Shown: in pieces, positions 9,092 through 19,119 of the stretch
How the letters are laid out: each line of letters starts with the position of its first letter
Position numbering within the stretch: position 1 is the first letter of the stretch
Source of the DNA: Methanobacterium paludis
GTDB taxonomy: Archaea > Methanobacteriota > Methanobacteria > Methanobacteriales > Methanobacteriaceae
NCBI RefSeq assembly: GCF_000214725.1
Contig: NC_015574.1
Span: 1,686,001-1,750,000 of the forward strand
Length of the DNA stretch: 64,000 bases
Direction: 5' to 3'
Notes under the pieces: generated by a model
Databases searched by the model: none
Told to the model about the DNA's origin: nothing
Seen by the model: only the letters and a program-made list of their open reading frames with translations
Translations under genes and position numbers: made by a program

Positions 9092-11110
9092 ATGCATGCT
9101 TATAAAAATACAAATAGTCTAAAACCTTTTATTATCCTGTTAAGTGGTATTTTGATTGTTTTATCTGTTTTACCCATTTATTTAGGGATTAACACTTTAT
9201 CAGCAAAGGTTTTTGGAGATTTTAGCATAGTTATAATGAACCTTTTAGCCTTGGGCATATTAATATACACAGCATGGTTGTCGTTTAAAAATAACAAAGG
9301 AACTTACAAACCATGGTTGATGTTCGTTATAGGTCAATCCTTTTATGCCCTTGCTGAACTGCTTTATCTGGCATCGGATTTCTCCACAAACAATTATTCA
9401 TTGATAGCTGATCCAACATTTATGATTACTTATCCCTTTTTTATCATAGGCATTTTATTATTCATTAAAAAACCTTTTAAGCTCCAAACTAAGGTTTTTT
9501 TGGATCTGATCATCACAATAGCATCAACCTTTTTCATACTCTATTTTTTATTGATAGAACCCAGAATTCAACTTAAAGGTTTATTATCAACATTTTCAGG
9601 TTTACTTTACATTTTTTTAGATATTTCACTCCTATTTGTGGTACTGACCTTACTTGTGAGCAAAAACAAGAAAATTTCTGAGTTAACTGTTCTGTTTTTA
9701 TTAGCAACTGTATTCTCTCAGATTTTGGGTGATTTGGTCTTTGCTTATAACAATCTAGATCCAAACTTATTTTATCAGTGGTTAAGCACCATCATGTACA
9801 TGTTAAGTCCATCATTTACAGCTTTAGCAGCAGTATCCTTTGTTAAAAATGTTAATTTAGACTTAAGTTTAACATCGTTTTCTAAAATTCTGAAACCTGA
9901 AAGAAGTTGGCAATCGTACATACCATTAGTATTAGTTCTTTTTACTTACAGTCTTCTGTTTATCTCAAAAACAGTTGACAAAGTTTTAATAGGATGTGTG
10001 GGAGTTATAATAACTTTAATAGTCATACGCGAATTGATTTCATTGGATGAGCTAAAAAAGACCCACAAAGATCTAAAGAAAAACAAAGAATTGATCGAAA
10101 AAAGTGAGCAGCAGCTTAATTTCATATCTTCCAACATGATGGACCTTATAACAGAATCAAACGAAGCATTTGTCTACAAATATGTTAATAATTCTTCCCA
10201 TAGTTTTTTAGGTTATAAACCCGAGGAAATAATGGGAAACAATTTATACGATTTTGTTTATCCAGAAGATGTGGAAATCGTCCAGAGATCCGTTGAAACA
10301 GCAATAAAAAATCATTCAAGTGAAAGAGTGCAGTATCGCTGTAAAAAGTCTGCAGGAGATCATGTTTGGGTTGAAACAATAAGAAAACCTATTTTTAATA
10401 ATGAAAATAAATTTAAAGGTTTTATATGCAGCACCAGAGATATCAGTGCGCAGAAAGAAAATGAAATAATTGTTCAGGATTCATTAAAAGAGAAGGAGAT
10501 GCTTTTAAGAGAGATACATCACAGGGTGAAAAACAACCTTCAGATCGTGTCGAGTTTACTCAATTTACAGAGCTACCATGTAGATGAAGAAGAAGCTTTG
10601 GATGTTTTAACGGAGAGCAAGAATCGAATCAAAACCATGGCGTTAGTTCATGAAGAACTCTACAGATCACCCAACCTCACCAACATCAGTTTCAATGAGT
10701 ATCTGGAAAGGTTAGTTTCCAACTTATTCTACTCTTACGGAATTAACAAACAAAATATCACACCTAAATTTCATATGGAAGAGATTAAAATCGGTATCGA
10801 TACTGCCATACCATGCGGACTTATTGTTAACGAGCTTGTGACCAACAGTCTGAAATATGCATTTACAGACGATATGACCGGAAATATTGAGGTTAATTTA
10901 AAAGCAGATGGCGACATGTACGCAATGAAAGTTGCTGACAATGGTGTAGGTTTACCTGCAGATATTGAACCTGAAAATGTAGAAACTCTGGGTTTGCAGC
11001 TGGTCGCCAACCTGGTAAAACAGTTAGACGGTAACTTTGAGATCAACAGAGCTAATGGCACAGAATTCCAAATTACATTCCCTGAACAGGAATATACAAA
11101 GAGAGTTTAG
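9092..11110 (+). CDS. Membrane-bound sensor histidine kinase with PAS domain
   Basis: 672 residues. The first about 320 contain roughly eight to ten hydrophobic segments. A linker helix leads to a PAS domain (about 345-465: NEAFVYKYVNN, GYKPEEIMGNN, CSTRDIS). Then comes the HisKA_2-type phosphoacceptor region REIHHRVKNNLQIVSSLLNL (about 475) with the reactive His, and a HATPase_c domain (VNELVTNSLKYAF, VADNGVGLPADIE). This arrangement is common in Methanobacterium. The input signal is unknown; the PAS and membrane part suggest a redox or envelope signal. No response regulator is adjacent, so the partner must be encoded elsewhere. The short C-terminus ends after the ATPase domain. Confidence 0.9.
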   Translation: MHAYKNTNSLKPFIILLSGILIVLSVLPIYLGINTLSAKVFGDFSIVIMNLLALGILIYTAWLSFKNNKGTYKPWLMFVIGQSFYALAELLYLASDFSTNNYSLIADPTFMITYPFFIIGILLFIKKPFKLQTKVFLDLIITIASTFFILYFLLIEPRIQLKGLLSTFSGLLYIFLDISLLFVVLTLLVSKNKKISELTVLFLLATVFSQILGDLVFAYNNLDPNLFYQWLSTIMYMLSPSFTALAAVSFVKNVNLDLSLTSFSKILKPERSWQSYIPLVLVLFTYSLLFISKTVDKVLIGCVGVIITLIVIRELISLDELKKTHKDLKKNKELIEKSEQQLNFISSNMMDLITESNEAFVYKYVNNSSHSFLGYKPEEIMGNNLYDFVYPEDVEIVQRSVETAIKNHSSERVQYRCKKSAGDHVWVETIRKPIFNNENKFKGFICSTRDISAQKENEIIVQDSLKEKEMLLREIHHRVKNNLQIVSSLLNLQSYHVDEEEALDVLTESKNRIKTMALVHEELYRSPNLTNISFNEYLERLVSNLFYSYGINKQNITPKFHMEEIKIGIDTAIPCGLIVNELVTNSLKYAFTDDMTGNIEVNLKADGDMYAMKVADNGVGLPADIEPENVETLGLQLVANLVKQLDGNFEINRANGTEFQITFPEQEYTKRV

Positions 11111-11492
11111 ATACTAATAGCTTGAGACAATTGGATCAATCTAGCTAAAAGACAATTGGATCAAAATAAAAGGACCAAAATAAAAGACCATCGGATCAGA
11201 TCTCTAGTTAAAATTGTTCTATAAAATTTAAAACGTCCATAAAAGTTAAAAGTGTTTATAAATAAGTTTTTATTTCAATTAAAAAGAATATTAAACATTT
11301 AAATGAAAAAATAACATTTTATATTCCGCATTAGAACATTTGCCAAACTTCTAACTTACGTGAGACAAAGTTTCTAGTTCATTATATTAATCTAAAAAAA
11401 CAAACAATTATGCATTCAGAGTTTGATCTATAATCGATGAGTTGATCTATGATTAATAGTAAAAAAGATAAGTAAAAAAAAGGGTGATTGTT
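11111..11492. other. Intergenic region
   Basis: 382 AT-rich bases after the kinase. GACAATTGGATCAA occurs twice (from about 11127 and 11150), followed by AAATAAAAGACC variants, a small decayed tandem duplication. No gene or RNA seen. Confidence 0.5.
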
Positions 11493-11846
11493 TTGGTAAG
11501 GGTTTCAAAGCCAATAACATTTAGTCGAGAGCTAAAAGATTTTAAAACCGATTTAATAGTTCCAAAAGACTTTGTTAAGGATTTTCATTTTTCCAGCGAA
11601 GAACATCTAATGATAATGCTTCGTGTTGTGGGACCTGACACGACAAAGGTTATAGATTTCTTTGAAGATGGTGAAGGGGAACTTTTCGACTTAAAAACCA
11701 TTGAAGATGGCATGGGAAAAGAAATATCGGATGAATTCTTACTGGTTTACATGTATATAGATGAAGGACCTCCACTTTCTGTTGATATAGATATAGAGAA
11801 CCCTATTGTCAGGGTGATTCTGGACTTCCAGAGAAAAAACGTTTGA
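11493..11846 (+). CDS. Small acidic protein of unknown function (117 aa)
   Basis: TTG at 11493 is placed four bases after AGGGTGAT and gives MVRVSKPITFSREL; an upstream in-frame GTG (11484) lies inside that ribosome binding site and is unlikely. The protein contains KDFHFSSEEHLMIMLRVVG, VIDFFEDGEGELF and YMYIDEGPPLSVDIDI, is acidic and has no membrane segment or cysteine. It looks like a compact alpha/beta domain. I do not recognise a family. It is monocistronic, after the histidine kinase but more than 370 bases away. Confidence 0.7.
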   Translation: MVRVSKPITFSRELKDFKTDLIVPKDFVKDFHFSSEEHLMIMLRVVGPDTTKVIDFFEDGEGELFDLKTIEDGMGKEISDEFLLVYMYIDEGPPLSVDIDIENPIVRVILDFQRKNV

Positions 11847-11922
11847 TCTGGCATTCCCAGCATTGAACAGGATCTCAAAGTAGAGAAATTATAAGAGAAG
11901 CTGTTATAGTTAGATTCTTTAG

Positions 11923-12022
11923 TTACTTCATGGTTTCTTCATATGCATTTTCAAATACACTCTGAAGTTCATGGGCGCTTCACTTTTCTATTTTTGCCCT
12001 TTTCTATTTCTGCAGTGTTTTT
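11923..12022 (-). pseudogene. Decayed fragment related to the 113-aa protein at 32170-32511
   Basis: Read leftwards, this stretch gives NTAEIEK, then after a frameshift ELQSVFENAYEETMK and a stop. The intact protein at 32170-32511 has NTAKIEK followed seven residues later by ELQEILSRAYEETHQK. The interval here is 28 instead of 21 bases and contains a small internal duplication of AAATAGAAAAG, which breaks the frame. Only this short C-proximal piece remains; nothing matching the N-terminal part is visible upstream. The rest of the 11847-12441 gap holds no gene that I can support. Confidence 0.55.
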
Positions 12023-12441
12023 AATAGGATATATAGGATAATTTTATTTGAATTTCAAAGATTATTAAATTTTATCTGCTAGGATGCAAACTAAGTCTCT
12101 GCATATCTAATTAATTGTATCACATATTTTTTTTAGCTTTAATTTAAATAGTTATGATGAAATGGAAATATTTTTATGTATAAAGCCCGGAATAGAAATA
12201 TGGAGTTTAAAGATCTTATATAACCCTTAACAACATGGATCATTCCATGATTAGGACTATGAAATCTGTTGAAAACATCATAAATGGAGAAGTTCAAAAG
12301 GACAACTTTTGGAATGTTAACATTGCATAATAATCTTGAGGAATTCCTCAAAACTCCTGTTTTTACAATTAAATAGTGTTGCAGGCATAGATTCAAATTA
12401 ACTTGTACAAAAAAAGGGATTAATATTTAAGGGATTGAAAA

Positions 12442-14030
12442 ATGCACATATTAAACAGAGATATCACACTAAACAAAGCAGTGCTCAGCTCAAGATTTGA
12501 TCTTAGACTGATCCTTGTTTTAATTACTTATACCATATTAGGTATTATTCTTTTTAGATACTATCAATACCAGATTAGCTCTGATGGAATAGGATACATC
12601 AGTATTGCTAAATCATATATGTCTGGAAATTTTTATGGAGCTATAAGTGATTATTGGGGGCCCCTTATATCATGGTTATTGATACCATTCCTGTTCTTAT
12701 TTGGACAAACACCTGTGACTGTGTTACATTCAACCAAGATACTGTCTTTAATTATAGGGTTTTTCACAATAACGGTTTAAAACAGCTTTCTTACAGATTT
12801 AAGATGGATGAAGTCATTAGAACCGTAATCCTCTTTACAATGATCCCTGTTGTACTTTACTTCGCTTTAAGTATGACCACACCAGATCTGCTAATGGTCT
12901 GCGTTCTTGTTTATTATTTAGCAATAATATTTAATCCTAAATATCCTAATAAATTGTCTAACGGAGCATTATGTGGAATATTTGGTGCATTGGCTTATTT
13001 ATCTAAAAGTTATGGATTTACATTTTTCATTGCCAGTTTCCTGATCTTAAACTTCTTCCAATACTTCATGGATTCAGATAAAATTAGAAGAAGAAAAGTA
13101 CTAAAAAATCTTATTTTAGGATTTATCGTATTTTTAATGATAAGTGGAATTTGGATAGGTTTAATAAGCAGTAAAGATCAAAAATTAACATTTGGAACAT
13201 CCGGTGAATATAATCACGCAATTGTTGGTCCTCAATCACAATTACACACCAATTACTCCCAGGAACTTTATAAAGTAGGTCCCGCTGCTAATCCAATTAT
13301 CTCAAAACAGTGGAGTCCCTTTTCATCGTTGAACAACTTCAAATATCAATTGAGTTTGATATGGAACAATATCTTAAAAACGGGAGTCATACTCAATTCT
13401 TTCTCGTACCTGGCTCTTATAATACTTTTAGCTTATATTTTGATGTGTATTCAACCGCCTCGCAAGCTAATTTCACAAAATGAAGTACTATATCCTTTGA
13501 TAACATTACTCATCTGTGCTGGCGGCTACGTAATGATCGTTGTTGAAGAACGATATATATGGCTTATTTATGTTCTTTTGATATTCATGGGCGGATATTT
13601 AATTAATCTACTCTTTAAAACAGATTTCTTTACAAAAGAGAAGTTTGCGAGTACAAGAAAAACAGTGCTTTTAATAATTTTTGCACTTTCATTTGTGATA
13701 ATGCCTGCAAATTATCTGGTTCACCATGTTAATACTGGAGAAGATATTTACACATTAAGTAATACTTTAACGAACCAATACGGAGTTCATGGTAACGTAG
13801 TGACTAACGATAGGTCAAAAATGAGATATTTGTCATATTACATGAATGTTACCTTTTATGGTCCGGCACAAAAAAATATTAGTTCTGAAGAACTTCAAAA
13901 TGAGTCACAGGAATATGGAATTGATTACTACTTTGTTTGGGACTCAAACCAGTCAACTAATTTAACAGGTTATAATGACATAATCAATGGAAAAATAAAG
14001 AATTTGAAGATATATGCTGTAAATGGATGA
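12442..14030 (+). pseudogene. GT-C type membrane glycosyltransferase, broken by one frameshift
   Basis: Two overlapping frames together encode one protein of about 530 residues. The first reads from ATG 12442 to a stop at 12780; the second continues to 14030. The intact homologue at 53382-54965 runs straight through: its KILSLIIGFFTIIGVERLS aligns with KILSLIIGFFTIT (frame 1) joined to GLKQLS (frame 2), so a base is missing near 12770-12776. The protein has about ten to twelve membrane helices, an early acidic loop SSDGIGYIS, YWGPLISWLLIP and a short extracytoplasmic C-terminal part, as in polyprenyl-phosphate-sugar dependent GT39/GT83-like enzymes. It heads the polysaccharide cluster. A sequencing error cannot be excluded. 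Confidence 0.8.
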
Positions 14031-14402
14031 TCTTTTTTCATATTTTTTTTATTATAAACTCATTTTAATCAGGATCAGTTAATTTTAACCGATATTAACC
14101 ACAACTGAATTTCAATTTAAAGTTTTCCCACATATTTTGGTAAAAGTTTTAATTACAATGAATTCAAATTAATTTATGAATGAAAAAAGCTGGTTATTAC
14201 CGGAAATTACATTTTATTGATGTATAAAAGGAATATTTTTATATTTTAATTAGAAACATATACCTTAGTTCAACTTCAAACATTCTTTTTTAAAATTCTC
14301 ACGAATTAAATTCAAATGCGGAATAATACATGTAAAGGTTATTAATAATCATTTAGCGAAAAACAAGTAGATTATTAAAATATCTATTAATGGAGACGGT
14401 GC
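14031..14402. other. Intergenic region
   Basis: About 370 very AT-rich bases between the broken membrane glycosyltransferase and the next gene. It should include the promoter of the downstream gene; no coding sequence or structure seen. Confidence 0.5.
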
Positions 14403-17321
14403 ATGGTAATTCGGTCCAAATTAAAGGAATCAAAATATTACGACCAGTTAAGAAAAGTTAGAAATGATTTTAAAGACGAGTTTAACTCATTAAAATATAA
14501 GATTAGCTCTGTTAATGTTAAAATTCTAAATTCAGTTAACTTAAGAAAATATCTCAAAAAAGAGAAAGCTCTGACCGAAAGTCAAAAAAAAGAGTTATAT
14601 GAGTTTATAATAAATAAAAATACGTCATTAGTTGATTTATATTCTTTTAAAGATAATTCGCCGTTAGTTTCTATTATAATATTGAATAGGAATGGTATAA
14701 AACATTTAAAAAGGTTGTTTACGGATTTTGAAGAAAATGTCCAGTATCCAGCATATGAAATTATTGTTGTTGATAACGCATCTACAGATAAATCAGTAGA
14801 CTTTTTAGAAGATCTTTCGGATGAACTGCACTTAAAAATTATTAAAAATACTGAAAATGAATCCTTCTCAAAAGCAACTAATCATGCAGCGAAAATTGCA
14901 GAAGGGGCGTATTTACTTCTTTTAAACAATGACGTTGAACCAACCTACGGCTGGCTCAACCAGATGATGCAGACTGCACTGGAGTCTGATGATACTGGGG
15001 CTGTAGGGGCAAAATTGGTCTACCCAGACTGTTCTAAATCCCATCATAATAAAAGAAATTCATTTAAAATCCAGCATACCGGAGTTGCTTTTAAGGAAGA
15101 ATCTGGTTTCATCAAACCGTACAACATGGATAAAGCAGAGATCTTTGGTGAAGATGAAAAGGATACATTGAGGGCAGCAGTTACTGCAGCAGCCCTGCTC
15201 GTATCTAAAGATAAATACTGGCAAGTCAACGGAATGGGCGAAAAATACATTTACGGCTATGAAGACGTGGACTTCTGCTTAAAACTCCTAAAAAAAGGAT
15301 ATAAAAATATTTACTGCCCAAAGGCACTTTTATTCCACTATGAATTTGGAACACAGGAAAAAAATAAGAATAAAGAAATTAAAAACAGGCGCTTAAACAA
15401 TCAAAAATTGTTCCGTCAAAAATGGAACAGCTGGCTTCGCAGGAAACTTTTGATGGATAAATTAAACAACGATCTTCTGTTTTCTGAAAAACCGTTAAAA
15501 GTTGCATTTGCAGTTACAGAGACTGGAAAAGATAGTTCTGCAGGGGATTACCTCACAGCATTAACATTTGGGGAAAGCCTGAAGAAATTTGGTTGGGAAA
15601 TAAGTTTTCTATCACGGAAAGGACATGGAGATTGGTACGAAGTTGAAGAAGACATTGATGTTTTAATATCCATGTTAGACGCTTATAACATCAGTAAAAT
15701 AAGATCAACGAATAACTTGTTGATTAAAATTGCCTGGCCACGCAACTGGATCAACAGATGGATATCTCATCCAAATTTCAAGGGTTACAATCTTGTATTT
15801 GCACCCAGTGAAACTGCTTGCAGCTACATAGAAAATAAAACTGGAATAAAAACATTATTATTACCCCTAGCAACCAACCCAACAAGATTCAACAACAACA
15901 TACCTGAAAATGAAGAGTTGAAGTGTGATTACTGTTTCACAGGCAGTTACTGGGATGATCCGCGCGAAATAATCGAAATGTTAGACCCTGAAAGCTTATC
16001 TTACACCTTTAAATTGTACGGGGAAAACTGGGATAAAATTGATAAATTCAAAAACTACAATCAAGGATTCATAAATTACAGCAAAATACCAGAAGTATAC
16101 AGATCCACCAAGATAGTTGTTGATGATGCCAACAGAGTAACCAAGCGTTACGGATCAGTAAACAGCAGAGTGTACGATGCCCTGGCCAGTGGAGCCCTTG
16201 TAATAACCAACGGAGAAATTGGTGCAAATGAAACGTTTGAAGGAAAAATACCTGTTTACAGAACAAAAGAAGAACTGAACAGTTTAATTGAATACTACAT
16301 GTCCCATGAAGATGAAAGACGTGCAAAAATCAAGCAATTACAGAAATTTGTACTGGAAAATCATACCTACGACCACAGGGCCGAGACTCTAAAGGATGTT
16401 TTAAAGAAACATACCCTGAAAACAAAGATCGCCATTAAAATCCCTGCACCCAACTGGGAAACAATTCAGGAATGGGGAGATTATCACATGGCTTTAGGTT
16501 TGAAAAAGGAACTCGAAAAAGAAAATTGTGATGTGATCCTGCAGGTACTACCTGAATGGAATGGTGATGGTGATGCTCGTTGTGATGCCGTTATAGTTTT
16601 AAGAGGTTTAAGTAATTACCAACCTAAAAAACAGCATTTCAACATGATGTGGAACATTTCTCACCCGGATGAAATCTGTATAAACGAATATAACCAGTAC
16701 GATCATGTTTTCATAGCATCCAAAATCTGGGCTGAAAAAATAGGGAAAAAAGTTGACGTTCCTGTAGAAGTCATGCTACAATGTACAGACCCTGAGCTAT
16801 TCTATCCAGACCAGGATGATGATTACAAACACGACTTGCTCTTCGTTGGAAACTCCAGAAAGGTTTACAGAAAGATAATAAAAGACCTGTTACCAACAGA
16901 TAAAGATCTGGCAGTTTACGGGACAAACTGGGAAGGAATTATCTCTGAAAAGTACATCAAAGGTGAGCACATACCCAACAGAGAATTAAGAAAAGCTTAT
17001 TCCTCATGTAAAATTCTGCTCAACGACCACTGGGACGACATGCGAAAGGAAGGTTTCATATCAAATAGGTTATTTGATGGATTTGCAGCAGGAGCATTTA
17101 TAATATCAGACAATATCCAAGGAGCTAAAAAAGTTTTTGAAGATGCATTAGTTACCTACAATAAACCCGAAGAACTCGTCTCATTAATAGCAAAATATCT
17201 AGATAATGAAGAGGAAAGAGCCAAAGAAGTTGAAAAAGGAAAAAGTATTGTTATTAAGAATCATACTTTCCAAAAAAGAACTGAACGTATTTTAGAGATT
17301 TTAAATAAAAATTTATCATGA
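14403..17321 (+). CDS. Tripartite glycosyltransferase (GT2 plus two CgeB/GT1-like domains), 972 aa
   Basis: After a charged N-terminal helix, a GT2 domain spans about residues 88-330 (PLVSIIILNRNG, YEIIVVDNASTDKS, LLLLNNDVEP as the DxD-like site, YGYEDVDFCLKLLKKG). Two related domains follow, about 360-650 and 670-965. Each carries a YCFTGSYWDDPR / LLFVGNSRKVYRK strand and a conserved RVYDALASGALVITNG / RLFDGFAAGAFIISDN segment, typical of CgeB-like or spore-protein glycosyltransferases with a GT1/GT4 fold. The enzyme could add several sugars to one acceptor at the cytoplasmic membrane face. ATG start after GGAGACGGTGC. It belongs to the surface-polysaccharide cluster; sugar specificity is unknown. 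Confidence 0.85.
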   Translation: MVIRSKLKESKYYDQLRKVRNDFKDEFNSLKYKISSVNVKILNSVNLRKYLKKEKALTESQKKELYEFIINKNTSLVDLYSFKDNSPLVSIIILNRNGIKHLKRLFTDFEENVQYPAYEIIVVDNASTDKSVDFLEDLSDELHLKIIKNTENESFSKATNHAAKIAEGAYLLLLNNDVEPTYGWLNQMMQTALESDDTGAVGAKLVYPDCSKSHHNKRNSFKIQHTGVAFKEESGFIKPYNMDKAEIFGEDEKDTLRAAVTAAALLVSKDKYWQVNGMGEKYIYGYEDVDFCLKLLKKGYKNIYCPKALLFHYEFGTQEKNKNKEIKNRRLNNQKLFRQKWNSWLRRKLLMDKLNNDLLFSEKPLKVAFAVTETGKDSSAGDYLTALTFGESLKKFGWEISFLSRKGHGDWYEVEEDIDVLISMLDAYNISKIRSTNNLLIKIAWPRNWINRWISHPNFKGYNLVFAPSETACSYIENKTGIKTLLLPLATNPTRFNNNIPENEELKCDYCFTGSYWDDPREIIEMLDPESLSYTFKLYGENWDKIDKFKNYNQGFINYSKIPEVYRSTKIVVDDANRVTKRYGSVNSRVYDALASGALVITNGEIGANETFEGKIPVYRTKEELNSLIEYYMSHEDERRAKIKQLQKFVLENHTYDHRAETLKDVLKKHTLKTKIAIKIPAPNWETIQEWGDYHMALGLKKELEKENCDVILQVLPEWNGDGDARCDAVIVLRGLSNYQPKKQHFNMMWNISHPDEICINEYNQYDHVFIASKIWAEKIGKKVDVPVEVMLQCTDPELFYPDQDDDYKHDLLFVGNSRKVYRKIIKDLLPTDKDLAVYGTNWEGIISEKYIKGEHIPNRELRKAYSSCKILLNDHWDDMRKEGFISNRLFDGFAAGAFIISDNIQGAKKVFEDALVTYNKPEELVSLIAKYLDNEEERAKEVEKGKSIVIKNHTFQKRTERILEILNKNLS

Positions 17322-17446
17322 ACAGAAAGTTTAATGAACCAATTTATTTAAATTTCTAGACACAAACCCCCATCTAAAATAATTAAAAAAATTTTATTTC
17401 AGGATTAAAAAAAGGTTAAAATCTTTAGATCTTACAGAGGGATACA

Positions 17447-18874
17447 TTGATAACTTATCTAAACTACAAAGACCTAAAAATAATCAAAGATTTGAAAAAA
17501 TTAGGTACGTGGAAGTTTAAGGCAACCGGAGAAGACCCTATCCTTGAAATAAGAAATTTGCCAGATAGTTTAATTCGGGATATATCTATCGTACTTAAAG
17601 CAGAGCATGGAGAGATCATAGAAGTTTATTGGAGTTATGAAAAAGATAAACAGTATTCTGATAAATTGTATTCTTCATCTTTACATCAAACACTGGAACC
17701 CGGTGTTAAAGGTACATACACGTTTTCAATAAATGCAGAAGAAAAGATTAAAAAACTTAGGATAGACCCAACAAATGCTTCTGGAATAATTGAAATTGAA
17801 GAAATCAAAATCAGAACATTTTATATTCCTCCACTTTTTGAAGAGAACTCAAAAAAGTATAATATATTAGATAAATTCATTTCAAACAACGCTAAAAAAC
17901 TCAAAAAAGAAGAAACAGAAGTCCTTAAAACATACACAGAATTATTAAGCCAGAATAAATTACTCCAAAGCAGAGTAAAACAACTCGAAGAAGAAAAAGC
18001 AAAACTCGTCACTGTACCAAATTATAAAGGTATTAAAAAAATTGCTTTAAAAGGTAAAAATGGCTACTTATTTTTGGTGAATGACTCCAATCAAGAGATT
18101 AGACAGCACTTTGATAATTCATACAACAATAAATTTAATGCATATCTTTTTAAGAAAAGCTTAAAATTTAAAAAAACATTTTGTACAGACAATAATATTG
18201 AATATTCTTTTTTTATAACCCCAGACAAAAGTTTGGTTTGTAAGGACTTTTTACCCTTTGATGTTAAATTAACTAAACGTAATTACGATTCAATAAAAAA
18301 TTTAGTGCCAGATTTTGTCAAAAATTTAGATCATACTTGCTATTTCAAGAATAACTCACATATTAATTATTCCGGCGGTAAAGAACTATCTTACTCTTAT
18401 TTACATTATATCGATCCTAACTTTAAAAGGGACGATTTTAACAAGTTAATAGATGAACAGATACAAATTGGCAATGAATTGCACAACGGTGATCTTACAA
18501 GGGACAAAAATTGGTCTTATTCTGATGAAGAGAAAGAAGAATACCTTAAGGAGAAAGTAACAGCCTTTAAAAATGAATGTCTCATAGATTTAAGCGAAGA
18601 TCTTCCTGAAAAATTTAAATTAGTAAAAACGAGAAAAACAGAACATTACAAAAATCCAGAGGGTTTAAAGAAGTTAAGGGTTTTGATCTTTAGAGACTCA
18701 TCATTAGATTTTTTAAAAGATATATTATCAATTTATTTTAAGGACATCTTACTCTATTGGGATCACTGGTTTTTTAATAAGGAACTGGTTGAATGGTATA
18801 AACCCGATATTATTCTGGAAATAAGAACAGAACGATTTTTAGAGAATATGATTTACGAAATTAATAATCAATAA
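17447..18874 (+). CDS. AlgX/AlgJ-like SGNH-hydrolase family protein
   Basis: TTG start (17447) after an AGAGGGA ribosome binding site; 475 residues. The first about 130 residues form a beta-rich part that resembles a carbohydrate-binding or jelly-roll region; about 135-190 is a lysine/glutamate-rich coiled coil. The C-terminal part begins KGKNGYLFLVNDSNQE and contains YSFFITPDKSLVCKD, KNNSHINYSGGKEL and VLIFRDSSLDF. These match the order of AlgX/AlgJ polysaccharide O-acetyltransferases, where D-x-H and a serine form the catalytic centre, although here NNSH replaces the usual D-x-H and RDSS replaces GDS-type motifs. No signal peptide is seen, odd for an AlgX relative. Possible role: O-acetylation of the glycan. 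Confidence 0.6.
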   Translation: MITYLNYKDLKIIKDLKKLGTWKFKATGEDPILEIRNLPDSLIRDISIVLKAEHGEIIEVYWSYEKDKQYSDKLYSSSLHQTLEPGVKGTYTFSINAEEKIKKLRIDPTNASGIIEIEEIKIRTFYIPPLFEENSKKYNILDKFISNNAKKLKKEETEVLKTYTELLSQNKLLQSRVKQLEEEKAKLVTVPNYKGIKKIALKGKNGYLFLVNDSNQEIRQHFDNSYNNKFNAYLFKKSLKFKKTFCTDNNIEYSFFITPDKSLVCKDFLPFDVKLTKRNYDSIKNLVPDFVKNLDHTCYFKNNSHINYSGGKELSYSYLHYIDPNFKRDDFNKLIDEQIQIGNELHNGDLTRDKNWSYSDEEKEEYLKEKVTAFKNECLIDLSEDLPEKFKLVKTRKTEHYKNPEGLKKLRVLIFRDSSLDFLKDILSIYFKDILLYWDHWFFNKELVEWYKPDIILEIRTERFLENMIYEINNQ

Positions 18875-19119
18875 CTCGTGTTCCTATAACTATTTGTATA
18901 TTTCATAGTTTGTTTCATCAAATAGGGATGATTTATAGATTTGGAAATTAACTTTTGAAGTTCATTTTATCCTTACAGAATTTTTGTTAAAGAAACTTTT
19001 AATTAAAAAGACAAAAAAAATTTGAAAATAATTAAAATTATATTCAGAACACTGAAAATACCTTAAAGGTTTAATAAAATTTTTAATATTCCTAAAATTT
19101 CATGATACGAGGTTTAACT

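Noticed and set aside
12139..12396. 85-codon minus-strand frame in the gap before the glycan cluster
   Set aside because: No ribosome binding site, no recognisable domain, and composition of non-coding AT-rich DNA.
12654..14030. Second frame of the broken glycosyltransferase as an independent gene
   Set aside because: Its first about 40 residues are out-of-frame translation of the conserved N-terminal region; homology begins only after the frameshift point.
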